64,000 nucleotides of DNA from Tanytarsus gracilentus (GCA_038502055.1 JAXRKN010000040.1:1984001-2048000); one strand, 5' to 3'. Numbered from the stretch's first letter, positions 24,001-39,000 are shown. Program-made: numbers and translations. Notes: a model not told the origin generated them from the letters alone.

Positions 24001-27000
24001 ACCATTTGAATATTTTTCAATCCATTTTTTTTGCATCAAAGAATGCGAAGTTTAAAAAGCATTAAATTGGCCATCAACTTCACATGCGGCGAGCACTTGT
24101 GCTTTTCATCGAATTCTCTTTCATACTTTTTTCTCCATTTGCTTTTCACTTCAATCTATCGCAAAACTCTTTTTTTTCGCTAATAGACAGATTTTGAGAG
24201 ATCATTAGTGTTGGGAAGTCATAGAAGAGAGGCTTACGGTGAGGTCAGGGTGTTGTTGCTTATAAAATTGGTTTTTAAATTTTGTAACATGAGAGCTGAA
24301 TTTTTCCCTCTTTCAATCTCTCTTTTCATATCAATTTTTTATTAACAACATGTCAAATAAATTAAACTCGGTTCATTGACGCGATTTTGAGAGAAATTTG
24401 ACTGTGAAAGGGTGCGGCAATTATGTGTCAATTTTTATCATGAATTAATTATAAAAATGAGTTTTAAAACTCACCGAGTCCATTGATCTTAATTTTTTGC
24501 TCTTAAGATCATAAACAAACACAAAGCACTAACAGTATATACGATGAAATACTTTTCAAGAACTCATTTGTTGATCTCTCTGTAATTTTCTCTACATACC
24601 AGGAAATAAGTTAATTAGCAGCATTGGCGAGTGCCAAAGTCGAAAAGTACTTTTATCGCAAGACATACTCGATGCAAAGGAAGCAATTAAGAGCATGCTG
24701 AATGAGATCGAACAAGAACAGACGACGATCACGATTTCATGGAATGACCTGGAAAGGAACTTGAGTGATGTTAAGGAGTTGATGCAGCTGGAAGAGGGTG
24801 TGACCTACGTCATAAATTGGATTTTGAGTACAGCGGAATCTCTTCTCAGCGGTCAACAGAAAGTCGGCTACGACGTACAATCGGCTGAGAAGCTGAGACT
24901 TGATCATGAAATACTCGAGTTACAGTGTTTCAAGACCTACGGCTTTTACGGTGAATTGTTGTACAAAATTGACAACTTCCCGGGCAACAAAGAGAGCTTC
25001 GCCTATAAAGACTTATTGTCACAGCGCGATTTTATGGATTTTGTGTGTCGAAGTTTCGCAACGCGACTCGAACGAAGACGAAATCTTTTAATAACATCTT
25101 TTCGATTCTATCGATTTGTTGCTGAATACTTTCAACGCACGAGCAGTGTCTTTGAGTCACTCATGCAGATACAAAATGAAAATGAAATGGACAATGTTGA
25201 GGTGGCGAAAGTGAAGCTACAGAAAATCAAGGATAGTCAACTGAGCTTAGGTAGGTCACAAGTGTGCAAGCTGAAGGTCAATTGCACTCATTCTCGTGTT
25301 TCTTTTTCACAGGAAATATTGAGAAAGAACTTGTTAAAGAAGGTGAAAAATTAAGTGATATTCTCTCGATGCCAATCAAAGACGCTCTCGGTCGCGACAT
25401 CGACGTGGATTACAGCGAGGAAATTGCAAATCTACGAGAGGTACTCGACGCTGCCAAGACGCGCTTTAAAATTTTTAGTGATAGTTTAGACGTTCAAAAA
25501 TTAACATTGGAGCAAATAACAAATATTCACTCATGTGAGCGTGACGCTGAAACTGCCATAAAATGGGTTGAAAGTGAGTAGCTTTAGCTGCGGTTTCACG
25601 TCATTTTTTTCATTAAATTCGCTTTTATTTTTATTTATTTTTTGTCGTGTAGAACTCTACAAAGCAATGCTGAAATCTCATACTCACATTGGATGCAATG
25701 TGTCTGAAATTCAAAACCAGAAAGATGAACATCAAGCATTTCAAGACACGGCAAAAGTAAGTGATTTTAAAAAGTCAAACATTATTTTGGGACACACTCG
25801 TGAGTTTTATAAAAAATAATTAATCTACCTCAACTTCCGCACAAACCCCAGTAATTTTTCTATGAACATGACATTTAATTCAATTAAAAATTTCATAACT
25901 CACACAGGGAACATTCAACTATGGAATTCAACTTTTAAATGCCGCTTTTGCGCTTCGTCAATCGTGTAAATTGAGCTCAGACAAAAATCTTGAGAAAATT
26001 GATCAGTTGAAGAAGACATGGAAGAACTTACATGCCGTCAGCCAAGAGCAAATGACACGCCTTCGAGTCTCTGCGGTTTTCTATCGCAGTGTCGATGAAC
26101 ATTGTGCGAAATTGGAGCAGCTGAAGATGTCGGTTGTCAAGCTGAAAGATGTTGAGGAGAGAGAAAGGAAAATCATGAAGTTGCGGAAATACTTGGCGGT
26201 TAGAGAACGTCTGCTGGTTGAAGTGGGGAGGATGGTGAGGCTGGGAAAATTACTGCGAGTTCGACTACGAGAACCTTTCGTACTCAACAATGATATTGAA
26301 AGGTTAGTTTAAATTTTGCACAGCCCTAGTCACACATATTTAAAAAAATTTAAATTTCTGAAGAAAATTTTAATAAATTTAAACAGAATGAATTTTCTAA
26401 TTTGTACAAAAAATATTATCTAGCAAAAATGTGTCAGACAAGCAATAAATTCATTAACTTGAAATGATTCCACTCTATAATTTTCTAATCATCTTATTCC
26501 CCATAAATTCTCTCTCATTCACTCCAACCAGACTTTCATGTGGTAATTTTAAAATCATTAAGCTATTAATGGCCTAATACGATAATTATCAAAGCTAACG
26601 CAGCGTAAAATTCTCTTTTTCTCCCGTGTATGAATGATGAAACAAATTCCATTTTTCGTGAGCGTACCAGTCATAAAAAGTGAATTCATTCTTAGAATAA
26701 AGATGAGCACGTGTGATTTTGTTATTTTCGAGACCATAATATGACGTTTGATTTAAGAGTGGCAACTGAGAGAAGAATGAAAATGCGCTGTGAATAATAA
26801 AATTTACTTGTTGGTACACAATGTTGAAGATGAGAAAAATTACAAATTATTTCATGAAGTGATTTAGACAATATGTCAGGTATTGTCTCAAAAAAATTAA
26901 ATTAACATGACGACATAATTATAAATTAAAATTCAAACAGTTAATCTTTTGAATAAATTGCTGATTTTTTAATATTCATGTGACATTTTTTGAGAGATTA

Positions 27001-30000
27001 TTTTCCGCATCAAGTGGAAAGTTGTTGACTATACAGCTCTAAATTTAAATGAGGAAAAATTATTTTTCATTTTCTCGCGAGAGTTTCTCTCTCACTGCGA
27101 TCTCTTCCAGACCCTCGATCATCAGTTTCACTTTAGTTCAGTGTCTTACGGCGATTCGCGTGATCTAGAACGTGTGTCCATATCGTGACTCACAATTTTA
27201 CCGGTAAAAATAACTCGGATAAAATTGCTCCGTGGCTCTCGTTAAACTAATTAAATGAAATTTCATGAGACACAATATTTTTTGCCAATCAAATTTCGAA
27301 CCGAACCTTTCTTTTTTAAAATAGGAAATTTTTTTTTATTTTAATCTTTTGTGACTTTCTTGTGAAACCAAATAGTGAGAGTGAAATAGTTCGACATAAA
27401 GCGCGGATAAATGTAAAAAAAAATAGTGAAGTGTATTAAGAGCAAAAAAGAAATGCGATAATATCTCTTAAGTTGGCAAATTGTCAAAAAATGATGAAAC
27501 TTTTTTAAGCCGGTTAAAGAAAAAAATCGAATATTTTAAAAGACGAATTAAGAATTTTGAGTGACATCAATAATCATACAAATGTGGGTTTAAAATTTGC
27601 CAGTTTTGTACAAACCCGTATTGCACTTAATTACCTAACTTTCTGAATGCTTTCAACACGCGGCGGGAGGCGTGAGTGCCATGTCGTTTTTCTCTATCGA
27701 CACTTACGCGTTTTCTTCTCATGCGAAAAATAAAACATTTTGCTTCTTTTCTCCTCTTTTATTCCGGCAGTCTGTGTCTTTTTTTGTTGGCATTTAATTT
27801 ATGAATGTGATCACTTGTTTTCATTCAATCTTCCGCCAGTGAAATCAATCACAATTTTTTTATAAAAGAATTTTAGCTCCTTGAGTTATAAATTAATTGT
27901 TGCTACTTGAGGTTGACGGTGGCCATTAATTCATTAAGAAATATTTTTCACAAATTTTTATTATTCTGAATTGATTTAAAAATTTAAAATCCATTAAAAA
28001 CTGCATCAAAACGTCCTCAATCGCAGAGGTCAATTAGGTTACACAGAAATATTTTTTTGCATCATTAACGAATTTTTTCTTTTCTCTCTTTTCCATTTTT
28101 TTAGCATGTCGGGCGAGGAGAATATAATTGCAATGGCAACGGACAATAGCATCGCCACTGATTCCATCTCCGCGAAATTAATTGAAGTCTCGCGTGTTGC
28201 TGAATCACTGGATGTGGTCCTACATGAGACTCAAGATACGCTAAATTTATTTGAAAACTCGCTGCCAATTGCAAGCTCATCAACTTCAACTGCTTCAATT
28301 GATCGGAAAATATCTTCGAATAATACGAGTGATGTAAGTTGTGACATTTAATGAACCATGTGAGGCACACTAAATGTTAAATATTTCTTTTTTTTAGGAT
28401 TGGAACAATAGTTTAAAGTCATCGACTGAAGATGAATCTTTTATAACTGCTTCGGAATATGCAACATCACGATCATCTTCATACCACACCGCATCTGAAT
28501 GTCGCGATCATTCTCCATGGTGGACTGAAGTTGAAAGAAGCTCAGTTGATTTAGACTCATCTGATCCTGAGCAATCGAGTGTGAAGCCAACAATTGCCAC
28601 AACTTCGTCATCTGGTAATGGATCGTTTGATAACTCGGAACATAGCTTCAGATCACCAATTCCGTTTACTGATCAAAATGACTCTGATAGTTCGTTGAAG
28701 CTCAAGCGTGATAGTGAAAGCAGCTCCTCACCTTCAATTCCTCCAAAGGTGCCGAGTCCAATTGAAGATTATCGTGAAGAGCAACCAACACCGACAATTC
28801 TAAGTGACAAGAAAATGTACACGATTTTCGAATCGCCAACATCGTCACCGAGTCAAATTGGAAGTGAATCGCCTTCGAAGGTGAGCGATGATGTTAATAA
28901 TAATCTAGCTGACATGTCTGGACTGAGCTACTACTATCAAAATATCATTACTAAGCAAGTTCTTAAGACATGTCTTTGAGCAATTTAAAATAGAAAGAAA
29001 ATTCAAGGGATGGAAAAAATATTTTTAATTTTAAAAATTAAATTTTATAAATAAAATTTAAATTTATTTTATTTTAAAAGTATTTAAATTTTCCATCCCT
29101 TGTTAAAGCATGAAAAATGTGTGAAATTTAAATTAACAGCTTTTGATGTCTTTTTTTCATAGAATTAAGTCTTGAGAAATTTACTAGAAAAATGAATAAA
29201 TAATGTTTTAACTGTTTTGATTGCATGCACAGATGTGTTTAAATTTCAGCTAAGTGTATTAAGTGATTATCATATCAAACTAAAATTATATTATTTATAC
29301 ATTAACAGTTTTGATTTATTCGCATTTTGACATTAATAAAAAAAACTTTGTTGATCATTAACACCTAATTATAAAATTTATGTTTTATTTTTATAGCTCT
29401 GCTTTAAAAATTATTTAAGTTTTATTTTTCAGTGTCATAAAAAATTAAAAATCTTTTTAAAAAAATTTTTTTGTCATTTTTGGATCTTTAAGTCTTAAGA
29501 TTCCATCGCAGTTTGATTAAATTCTTCGCCATAATTGCATTGACCTAAATTACTCTTTTGACATTTTTCCGTCTTTCACCGCAATTTAATATTGGTCTTT
29601 TAAATTAACTTTTTTGCTGTGTTTTCGTTGAGAAAGTCTGATTAAAATAAAGAATGCATTTATCATTAAGGGCAGTCACTTTTAAAACACAATCTTTAAA
29701 AAATTAAATATTTTGAAAATCAGTGATTTAAATTTTTATCTGAGTCCTGTAATAAAATCACCAATTGCAATTGTTATTTGTTAATCAAAAATAAATATTT
29801 TAAAAAAGTTTTCATCCCTTGATTAATATGATTGATGACTTTTAATTCGTTTAAAAATTTAATGTTCAACACAATTCCTGAAAGTTGAAGTTTAATTCAT
29901 CGAAAATGAAGCGTAAAACACTTTTTGACATCGCCGCAAGCAATGATCATGAATTAAGCATGAAACGATACCGTAAATAATTTTTTACGTGCATTTTTCA

Positions 30001-33000
30001 ATGCTTTACATTTTATTTACATTCACTACATTCTCGCAATTTACCGGTCGATATACTTGTGTAGAGGTAAAACATTCATCGAGTAGACCTCGAACGAAAA
30101 ATATCGAGCACATCTGACTTCTACTACAATCTTATCCAGTCGTATCTTCACACAAAATTTATGCTCACGTCGTCGTCTTTTCATGAACATTTTCAATGTG
30201 GCAGTGCTTCCAACTGAAGTCGTATGAATGCTTTTATCGTCTCTATACGTCGTCGTTGCATGAGTCTGAGTGTAAACGTCTCTCCGTGAACTGCTCGAAT
30301 GAGAGAGCGCAACGCGCAGCGATCGTTTCGGGAAAAATCTTTTTCGCATAAGTTCAGTCTTACGTAGTCATCGCTGCAATCAACAACCTAGTACAATCCG
30401 CGCCTAGTCGTGATTTCGATAATAAGAAGAAATTTAGCAGAAAAATTTATTTTTATGTTTTTTTTTCATCTCCACATTCGTTTAACAAATCTCTGATCGC
30501 AAAGAAGCTTTTAGTTCGTGCACAAGAAAAATTAACGCGGGATTGATTCTAATAATTTTAATTAACTGTTTCTTCTACTAATTAATTCGAAAAAAAATCC
30601 GATTACATAAAATTTTAAGTGAAGTGTAAAGAATTTTTTTCTAGCTCGCGAAATCTCGAGAGTGAATCGCAAGTGTTCATTCTAAAAAAGTGAGAGGAAA
30701 ATTTGAAAAAAATTCCATTTGTCGCAGAATAAGTGAAAAAAAATCATCGAATAAGAATTAAGTGAAATCACTCGTGCAAGATGGAAATCGATCCATTTGA
30801 TGAGAGAGAATTGTATAATAGACAACAGCATAGTAGAAATGACGTTGTCTCGACGACAATCAGCACCATCGTGGTTCATGGTGGACCTTTACAATTAGTG
30901 ATCGCATTGTTGAGAGTAAGAGCAAAAAAATACTTGTGGCATTTATGGCAGCTCAATGTGCATATCGCATTTCTATTACCGACGTGTGTCATTTAATATT
31001 TTTTTAAAGAAGTTTAATGCAAAAATTTAATACCACAAATGTGTGTCAGTGAGAGAGAAGAAAAAACAACAGCATCACACTTTGAAGTTACGTCATGCAA
31101 ATTGTGCTAATGGACAAAAAAAATTAGTGAGAGCTCGAAGATTAATAGCCGGAACATAATCAAAAGACTTCTCCCTCCTGTCGTTGTCTGGCGATATTAT
31201 TTTATGCTGAAATGGCACTTTGAAGCGTGAATAAAAATAAGAAAGAATCGACGGTTGATCCATGAAACCGGTTCATAAACTTCTTCTGATACCAAAATAA
31301 AATGCTGCAAAAAGTTAATTTTGAATGAGAAAAAAAAAGTTCTTGCAGATTGAGGAAGTTTAAATAAATGTTTATCACATTGATGACATTCGAATGGGCA
31401 AACAGATGAGCACAGTTGTTATTTTAACACACAGAGTGGCTAGAGGAGAATCGGAATGTAAATTAGCGATTTAATCATATTTTTATTAATAGAACTCGGG
31501 AGAGATTTTCTTTAAAGATGTGAGAACTCTTCATTTTGATAGTTTTTCGTCAGCGCCATTAATTTTGTCCTAATTATAAAACTCCCGGAAAATGTCATTA
31601 AGGTGATTAGCTTTAATTTATAATCGGAAGGGCTAAAATTACCTTTAAGCGTGAGAAGTCAATTAAAAATAAATTAATTACGATTAAGTTTATTAAAATT
31701 TTTTGTGATCACTCAAAAATCAAAAAACTCTAAAATTAAAATTAATTTATTCCACAAAAAAACAAAATGATTCATAGTAAATGCATACATACACCCATCT
31801 CGCGGCGTGTTGGCCTTCAGAGAGAAATGATGTAATTTTTATAAATTTGAAATCTCCTTTTGCTAGCTGAATACACACGCAGTTAAAACTCGACTGAGAT
31901 CTCATGAGAAATTGTTTATACAATATGGAAAATCTTTAATAATAGAACATTGAAGCCAATATTTACAAATCGCGAAAAAACGATCGAGGAGATTCAATGG
32001 GCGTAGACTTTTAAAGTGGATTAAAGTGGAAATTTTTAACTGACTTGCGCCTTTATATTCAATGATAAGCTCTTATTAGTTTCACAAGAGGGGTCTTAGC
32101 TATTTAAGTGTCATCCCATGCACTTCCTATGTAGTGTCACCACCTTATTGGGCCTCATAGGAAAGGCCGATTCTCAACAGAGCAAGTTCTACCACATTTT
32201 CTGAATCTCGTTTACGTCAAGCGTTATTCATCAAAGGGCCTACTCACAGTCTATGAACGCAAGCCGCTCCGGTAAGATTCCCATGAATCCACCTTACGAC
32301 CAGTCCACAGACCGAACTCAGTGAGTAGATGCTGAGAAATCAACTTTCGAGCGGAAAAGGTCATCATGCGACCTTTACCTGATTTGAACACAGGACTCGA
32401 GAGTAGGCATGTTTCATTTCACACCGTTTCCACAGTGAAACACACCCATGCCACTGATCCACTTGACCAATGACACGATGACTCAGCACTAATAGGCCCC
32501 CTTCTGACCTCAATCGCTTTTGGTGATTTTGGCGCTCGCATAAAAGAAAAGTTAAATATGACAAAGAAATGAAAGTGTGCAATTATTATAAGTGATTAAT
32601 AAAATTTTTCTAAGTGATATTTTACAGATTTTATTAGAAAATAAAAAAGTAACTGTTAAATTTTAAAAATTCAACAAAAATTTTAACCAACTTCAAACTC
32701 AATTTAAAAATATTTAAAAATTTATCTTAAACCATGCATTCAAAAAACCATTTGTGCAACTTTAAAATAATTTCGAGCACAATCAGATCGCAATCGAAGC
32801 CACACGTTCAATTTCCTGATCCACTTTTCATCATTCGCATGTGCGCAAAATCTTTCTCTCCTCCATTACATACTTGCAGACGTATTTTTATATATATATG
32901 CCCCTGGTCTATACTATTTAAATTGAGCACTGCTCACATTTATTCCAATATTATTTTTTTGTATGTTCGATGAGGTTTTTGAGGAATTTTGCCAGATGTT

Positions 33001-36000
33001 GCTTTCGTATAAATAAATATTTGATTTGAAATGGTATGAACTGATCTCATGTTCTGCGTGCGCTTCATCATGTTTTGAAGTTTTAATTTAAAAGTAGATT
33101 TTTTTACGAGTCTCAATAGATTGAAATTGACAGAATATTTTTCTTCATTCGTTGGACATGCGAAATCTTTTATTTGACGCCTTTTTGACACGTTGACATA
33201 TTTCGCATGTCTTTTATTTGACGCCTTGTTGACACGTTGACGCAACTTAGCGCAAAAAACTTGCGAACGATGTTGACACAATTTCCTCTCGATTACGAGT
33301 TAATTTAAAATTAATCTTCCTCTCATCCGCCACCATCATCGTCACTCGGCTTCTTTTTTGCTTCTTATTAATCAAAATTCAATTTAAAATTTCGAGCACG
33401 AACTTGAACGTATTGAGTCTATTCTTGCTCGTTGTGCGTGAAGACGCACACCAATTGATGACCGCGAGAGTGCGAAAACATTAGCGAAAAAAATATATAT
33501 TCGCGCTTAGAAAGCAAAAATTATATTGAAAAGTCATTATTCACTCAAAGTCTCGATCTTTAAACTATGCGCGCATTAAAGACTTTGGCGCTTTTAAAAT
33601 GCGAAAAATTTTCATTATAATTCTTTTGTTGATAAACACACGAGATGAGTTATTGATTCGGAGTCACATCATGAATGAACCAAAGCGTCGCAATTCAATT
33701 GAGAAATGAACTCCATAGTGTCTGTCTATTAATAACAATAAAATAAATTGAAAAAGTTGATTCTCATTTACTTTTTTTAGAGAATGACTAACAATGAATA
33801 AAAATGACCAAAGCAATAAAAAAAACGTGCTTGCTTAACAATATTTTTTACCTCTCGCTCTCTCCTTCCTTCTCGTTCATGTACGTCTTTATCTTCACTG
33901 AATTTTAACTCATTTTATATACTATTTGAACACGACTGGAACAACCACTAATGACATCACATATTCTCAAATAAATCGTTTCAAAGGCTAAGCATGAGAC
34001 AATATGCTAGTTTCAATATTTTTTGCTAAGCAACATTTGCTAATATCGTAGTAATCATAATTGAAAATTGTAATTCAAATGTTCTAATTCGGTTTTTTTA
34101 ATTTTAATTATCTTTTTTAAATAAAATTTTTTAATCTATTAAATCATTTTTAAACTTCCAATAAAACATTTGCGTCAGTTTATTTAACACGCAAACGGTG
34201 CTATACATTTCAATTGCAATGTCGTCGATCAATGATCTGTTGAAGAAGAAGGAGAGAAAGTCATTAAACTCTCATGTGAAAAAATGAGATTTACAAAAAT
34301 GGAAGTTATGTCGCGTTGTGAACTGCATGGGTGCAGAATTCTAGCAAATTTTAAATTTTTTTCGATTTACGTTCTCGCAAAATATAAAAAAGAGAGAGTA
34401 ATTAGTGAAGAAAAAGAAAAATCGGTTGCAGTCCAAAAATAAAAGTTGTAGATAAATCGTGAGTGTTCTGCAACTCCAACTTTTCTTTGAATCATGCGAA
34501 GCAGAGCATATTAAAATTTATTTTCGGAGTGACATGACCAGGGATTTGAATGTAAAATTGAAAAACTAAAATTAATTTTTGAGATTTATAAATTTTAATT
34601 TTTTAAAGATGAAGATTTAAAAAATGTTGAATTACTTCATCATCCCTGCACGCTGACAAAGTGCCAGAGAAATAATTTAGAAAAATTAAAATATTTTCTA
34701 GCGCACATGTGTGCAGGCCATTAATTTATTGCTACCACACACTTCAACATGACTCCTTTTGCCGGAAATATCATTTCGATTTCAATAAGTCGAACAATTT
34801 GCATATAAAAAAATAATTGGAAGGAAAATTCCAAGTATAATTACTTCACTTGCAAACTGATCGAATGCAATCGTCTGTTGAAATATTTAAATCTCGTTCA
34901 AACCACAAAGATTCCTTTCGTAAAATGAAACCAAAACTCTCTTGCGGTCGGCATTTTTGCATACCATGCATTGTGAGACGCTTTTATAGATCGATAAAGA
35001 AAAACATTAGCAAATGACGATGGTTTAAAGTAAATTTCGCACTTGTGGAATTCACTGAATAATTTCTTCAATACAACTTGTAAACTTTTCAATTTCCATA
35101 TAAGGCATGCAATCTAAGCGTAAAAATCCATGTTTGGATGATGAATTGTTGTTAGCATCACACAGAGATTAAATTTCCCTAAAAGCGGATTACATTAAAA
35201 TTATTCTTATTTTTTTATTGTAAGCATGCACAAGTTGTTAGCGATTTTCATTCGTCATCGTTACTTTTAAGTCGAATGTGATAATCAGTAGCTGACAAAA
35301 ATATCGTGGAATGAAAATATTTGTTTAGTCTTATGATGAAAATTTACAATCACAATGATTTCTTGTAATCTGAAAAATTGCCTTCGTTTAAAAAAATATT
35401 TTTCATAATTCAGACAATTTATCCATTCAAAAGCACTAAGCAAATACCCTAAAACTCACTTATGTTTTTTCATCTTCAAAAAAATGTTTATTCAAGTGCT
35501 AAAAACACATTAAATGATGCTCTGTGCGTTTCAACTGCCTTTCGAGTCTCTCATTTATACTCGGCTATTTTTATCGATTTGTTTTAATATTTAACACAAA
35601 AAGTTACTTAAACATCACGTTGGAACCTAGAAAAATCATTTTTATTTGTACCGGAAAAGATTCAAGGATATTTCGGTTGATTTTTCCTCGTTAAAGCTTC
35701 AAAAAAGAATTTTATGGCAGATATAGTTTGATTACAGTGTATTACATGCGGATGATCTCATATTACTATAAAGTTTCAAGCATCTCGAGTGTCTATTCGA
35801 ACTTTTAGGACGTCTCGAAAAAAAACAAGATTTATTTTTTAAACAAGTGCCAATTTCGTTACTTGACCTACAAACCAGAACTCTCTCACTGTTTGTTTTA
35901 TGTTGCGCTCAAATAAATTAAACTTTAAGCTGAAAATTGCTGTTTGATCAACACAAATTTTAATTCTCCACTGACTATTGACATGCACATAAATAAATAT

Positions 36001-39000
36001 TATCTGACACCGAATTGAATGCGAATTATGTAGAGCAAAATTAAAATGTCACGAAATTTAATATTTCAACAATGTTGCACCGCAGGATGGCAATACGCTG
36101 CATATTAAAGTGACCGAAGTGATACCGAAATTCACATTTCTCGGAAGGAGTCTCGATGAGGCCTTAAATTTGCAGAAACAACATGAAGATTTACTGCTCA
36201 ATATACAGGTATGCTTAGAGCGAATGAACACGGCGCTGATTTATTTGTCTCGATTATCTCCTCGAGAACAAATTGTGAGTTCAAATTGCTTCTAAATGGC
36301 CTTTAATTCTTTTAGAATCTCCCAACGCCGCTCGAAGAATTCTATCGTAAAATACAGGAAAAGATTGCGGCAAATGAGCAGCAAAATCCACGATTAATTG
36401 AAGACATGGCTGACTCTCTCTCACATGTCTGGAGCGATATCTTGAAAGTCTTGCACGAACGTCGAATAATTATTAATCTTAATGTTATGTTTTACGAACG
36501 ACTCGGCGAATGTTATGGAAAGATGAGTTCATTGGAATGCGCCTGCAGGGACACGATGATCCCGATCGAAGTGGAAGCTGTTAGGGAATTTTTGGAGAAA
36601 TTCAAGCATTTAAGAGTCGAAGTATTATCGTCTATTGTTAATCCACTAACCGTTGGCAATCAGTTGTTGGAAAAATTGAAGGATATTGCGGCTGTTGGCT
36701 CGCTAGACTCGCGACCAGATCAAATTTTAGATGAATCAAAGAAATCAGTTACCTTAGTCGAACAGTGGCTGGAGGATTTGTCAGACAAAAGAAATAGCCT
36801 CGAAACGGCTTGGGTTAATCGTAAAATTCAACTTGAACAATGCTTGATCCTCGCACAATTGGCAAAAGATCTCTTTGAACTTGAGAAAATTTTGAATAAA
36901 CAACGTGATGAGGTGTTGGCAACATTCACCCTTGGCGATTCATCCCGAAGTGCAGAATCGTTGTTAAAAGATTACAACACATGGAAAATGGATGCTTTAG
37001 CGCTGCGTGACAGGTCGCTTAAAATTACAAAATCAACCGAAGAGGTCGTCAAAGGTGGAAGTTTTACTGGCGAAGAAGCGTGTGCCAAAGCATATCAGGT
37101 TCTTGCTGGATGCAGTGAATATCTCGATGAAATTGATTTACGTGAATTTTGGCTTTTCCAATCACGCGACTTCTTCACACGTGGTGAAGATGTCTTGAGG
37201 AAATTTGATGAACTTGAAGTTGATCTTAAACGAGTAAGTTTACGACCAGGTTCACCAAATTTTATTCCAGTTCATTTGAAGCTCATGAAAGATGTCAGTT
37301 GTGCCATTAATACTGTTCTTGAACTTGGCTATTCGCTCATTGATGAAGTCGGTCGAACCAAATCTGAAGTTCAAGGTGTAAAAATGCTCGTCGATGAAAT
37401 CGAGAGAAGAAAAATTTACCTTGAAGCTGCATTCAACAAAGCCAGTGAGAAGCATATGAAAGTTTCTGATGAACTGAACACCTTCCTCGAGCAATACAAT
37501 GATATTTTCTCGTGGATTGAAATGCAGAAGCGAGATCGCATAATTAATGGACCATTGAATTTTATGGGCAATAATGTGCATCAAGCTAAGGAGTGCCTAA
37601 ATGCACACCAACAACTTCTCCGTCACCTTGAGGTAGAATAAATTAATTTCAATATTTGTCGCTGACAAAATTAATTATCTAAATTTCTTTTTAGATGAAA
37701 GATGATGAATTTAAGAATGTGAGAAGTAAATTGACACCCTTCTTGGAATTTGTCGAAGATTCCCAGCGCGAAGATGTTAATGAGAAAATCAACTTGTTGA
37801 TGAAGAATTGGAATGACTTGAATAGTTTTGTGGCAGGTCGAATTCCAATTATTGAGCTCTATTACCGCTTCCACCAAGAGGCAGAGCATCTCGTTAATCT
37901 TTTTAACAACCTCGAGCAGACGCTCAAGACGTCAAAGCGATCGGAAGAATTTCAATATATCGATACCGTTTGGAACAAAATACAAACTCAGTTCATGCTG
38001 CTTAAAAGCGTTGCTAAACATTTTAGTGCTGAGAAAATTAAGGTTTGAAATTGATACATAATTGAGCTTATGCTTTGACATGTCTGGATTGATTGAGTTT
38101 AACCTTTATGATGTGCGGCACTAATTTTTTAATTGATATTTATAGAATTTCTGAATTTGATATTTTTTAAAATGTTTAAATTTTTTTAAAAATAAAATTT
38201 TATCATCAGGTCAGTTTTTTTTTGCAAAATCATGCCACTGCAAATTGCAGCATTAGGATGTACATAAAATAATAACTTTTTGGAAAAGTGCCAACAGTTT
38301 TTTTCTACACATATATTCATCTCTTTCTTCGACATAATACATGTAGGAAATTTTAAATAATTTAGAACAACTGTCGCTTTTTTATGCTCGTCTGTTTTTT
38401 CCACGTCTAAATGAAAATGTTCATCATCAATTTTCCTCTCTTTTTTCACTCTCTTTTTTTTCCTTCAAAAAAATGAGTCTTTTCGGATGAGAACAAAAAA
38501 ATTGTATTTGATCCGAAAATGTAAACTGTCGCGGATATTTCACTGTGTATATACACAAAAATCATCATAAAAAATTTGCTTTCGCTCTTTTTCGCTTATA
38601 TATTTTCATCTTTTCTCTCTCATCTTTTTTTATGTAATGCTCACATCATAGATCCAAGAGCCATATCTTCAAGTCGATCGCGCAGCAAGCTGTATCGAGA
38701 AGACACTCGACGCGTTCGGTAGTCGTCAGTTGGAAGTGAGTGAAATATGGGAACATTTTAATATCATCAAAGAGGTTACAATCGCACTGGAGAAAATCAT
38801 GGCTGAAAACGTTGAGGTAAAAATTATTTTTCAAGGAAATTATTTAATAATTTTTTGAAATTTCTTCTTTACATTTTGTCCCCCAAAAAATTCACTTAAA
38901 TTCTATTTTTAATTCATTTGCTCTATTGTATTTTATTTTCTTCAACAGACACTTTCACTAACCGCCAAAATCGAGGAAGAGCTCTATCCAATTCTTGCAA

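Larger units (their letters stand above)
30916..36085 (+). other. 5.2-kb zormin-like intron
   Basis: No convincing exon. Holds a possible SINE (about 32050-32530), a short tandem repeat near 33.2 kb, and a CG-richer stretch around 33300-33600 that could be regulatory. Confidence 0.5.

Noticed and set aside
30041..30349. Arg/Ser-rich minus-strand open frame
   Set aside because: Lies in the CG-richer promoter region of the 30781 start. Composition explains it, no family resemblance.
36086..36208. Earlier donor CAG/GTATGC at 36208 in the first common exon
   Set aside because: The longer exon to 36274 stays open and joins in phase 0 to 36316; the shorter would drop a helix segment. It may be a minor form.
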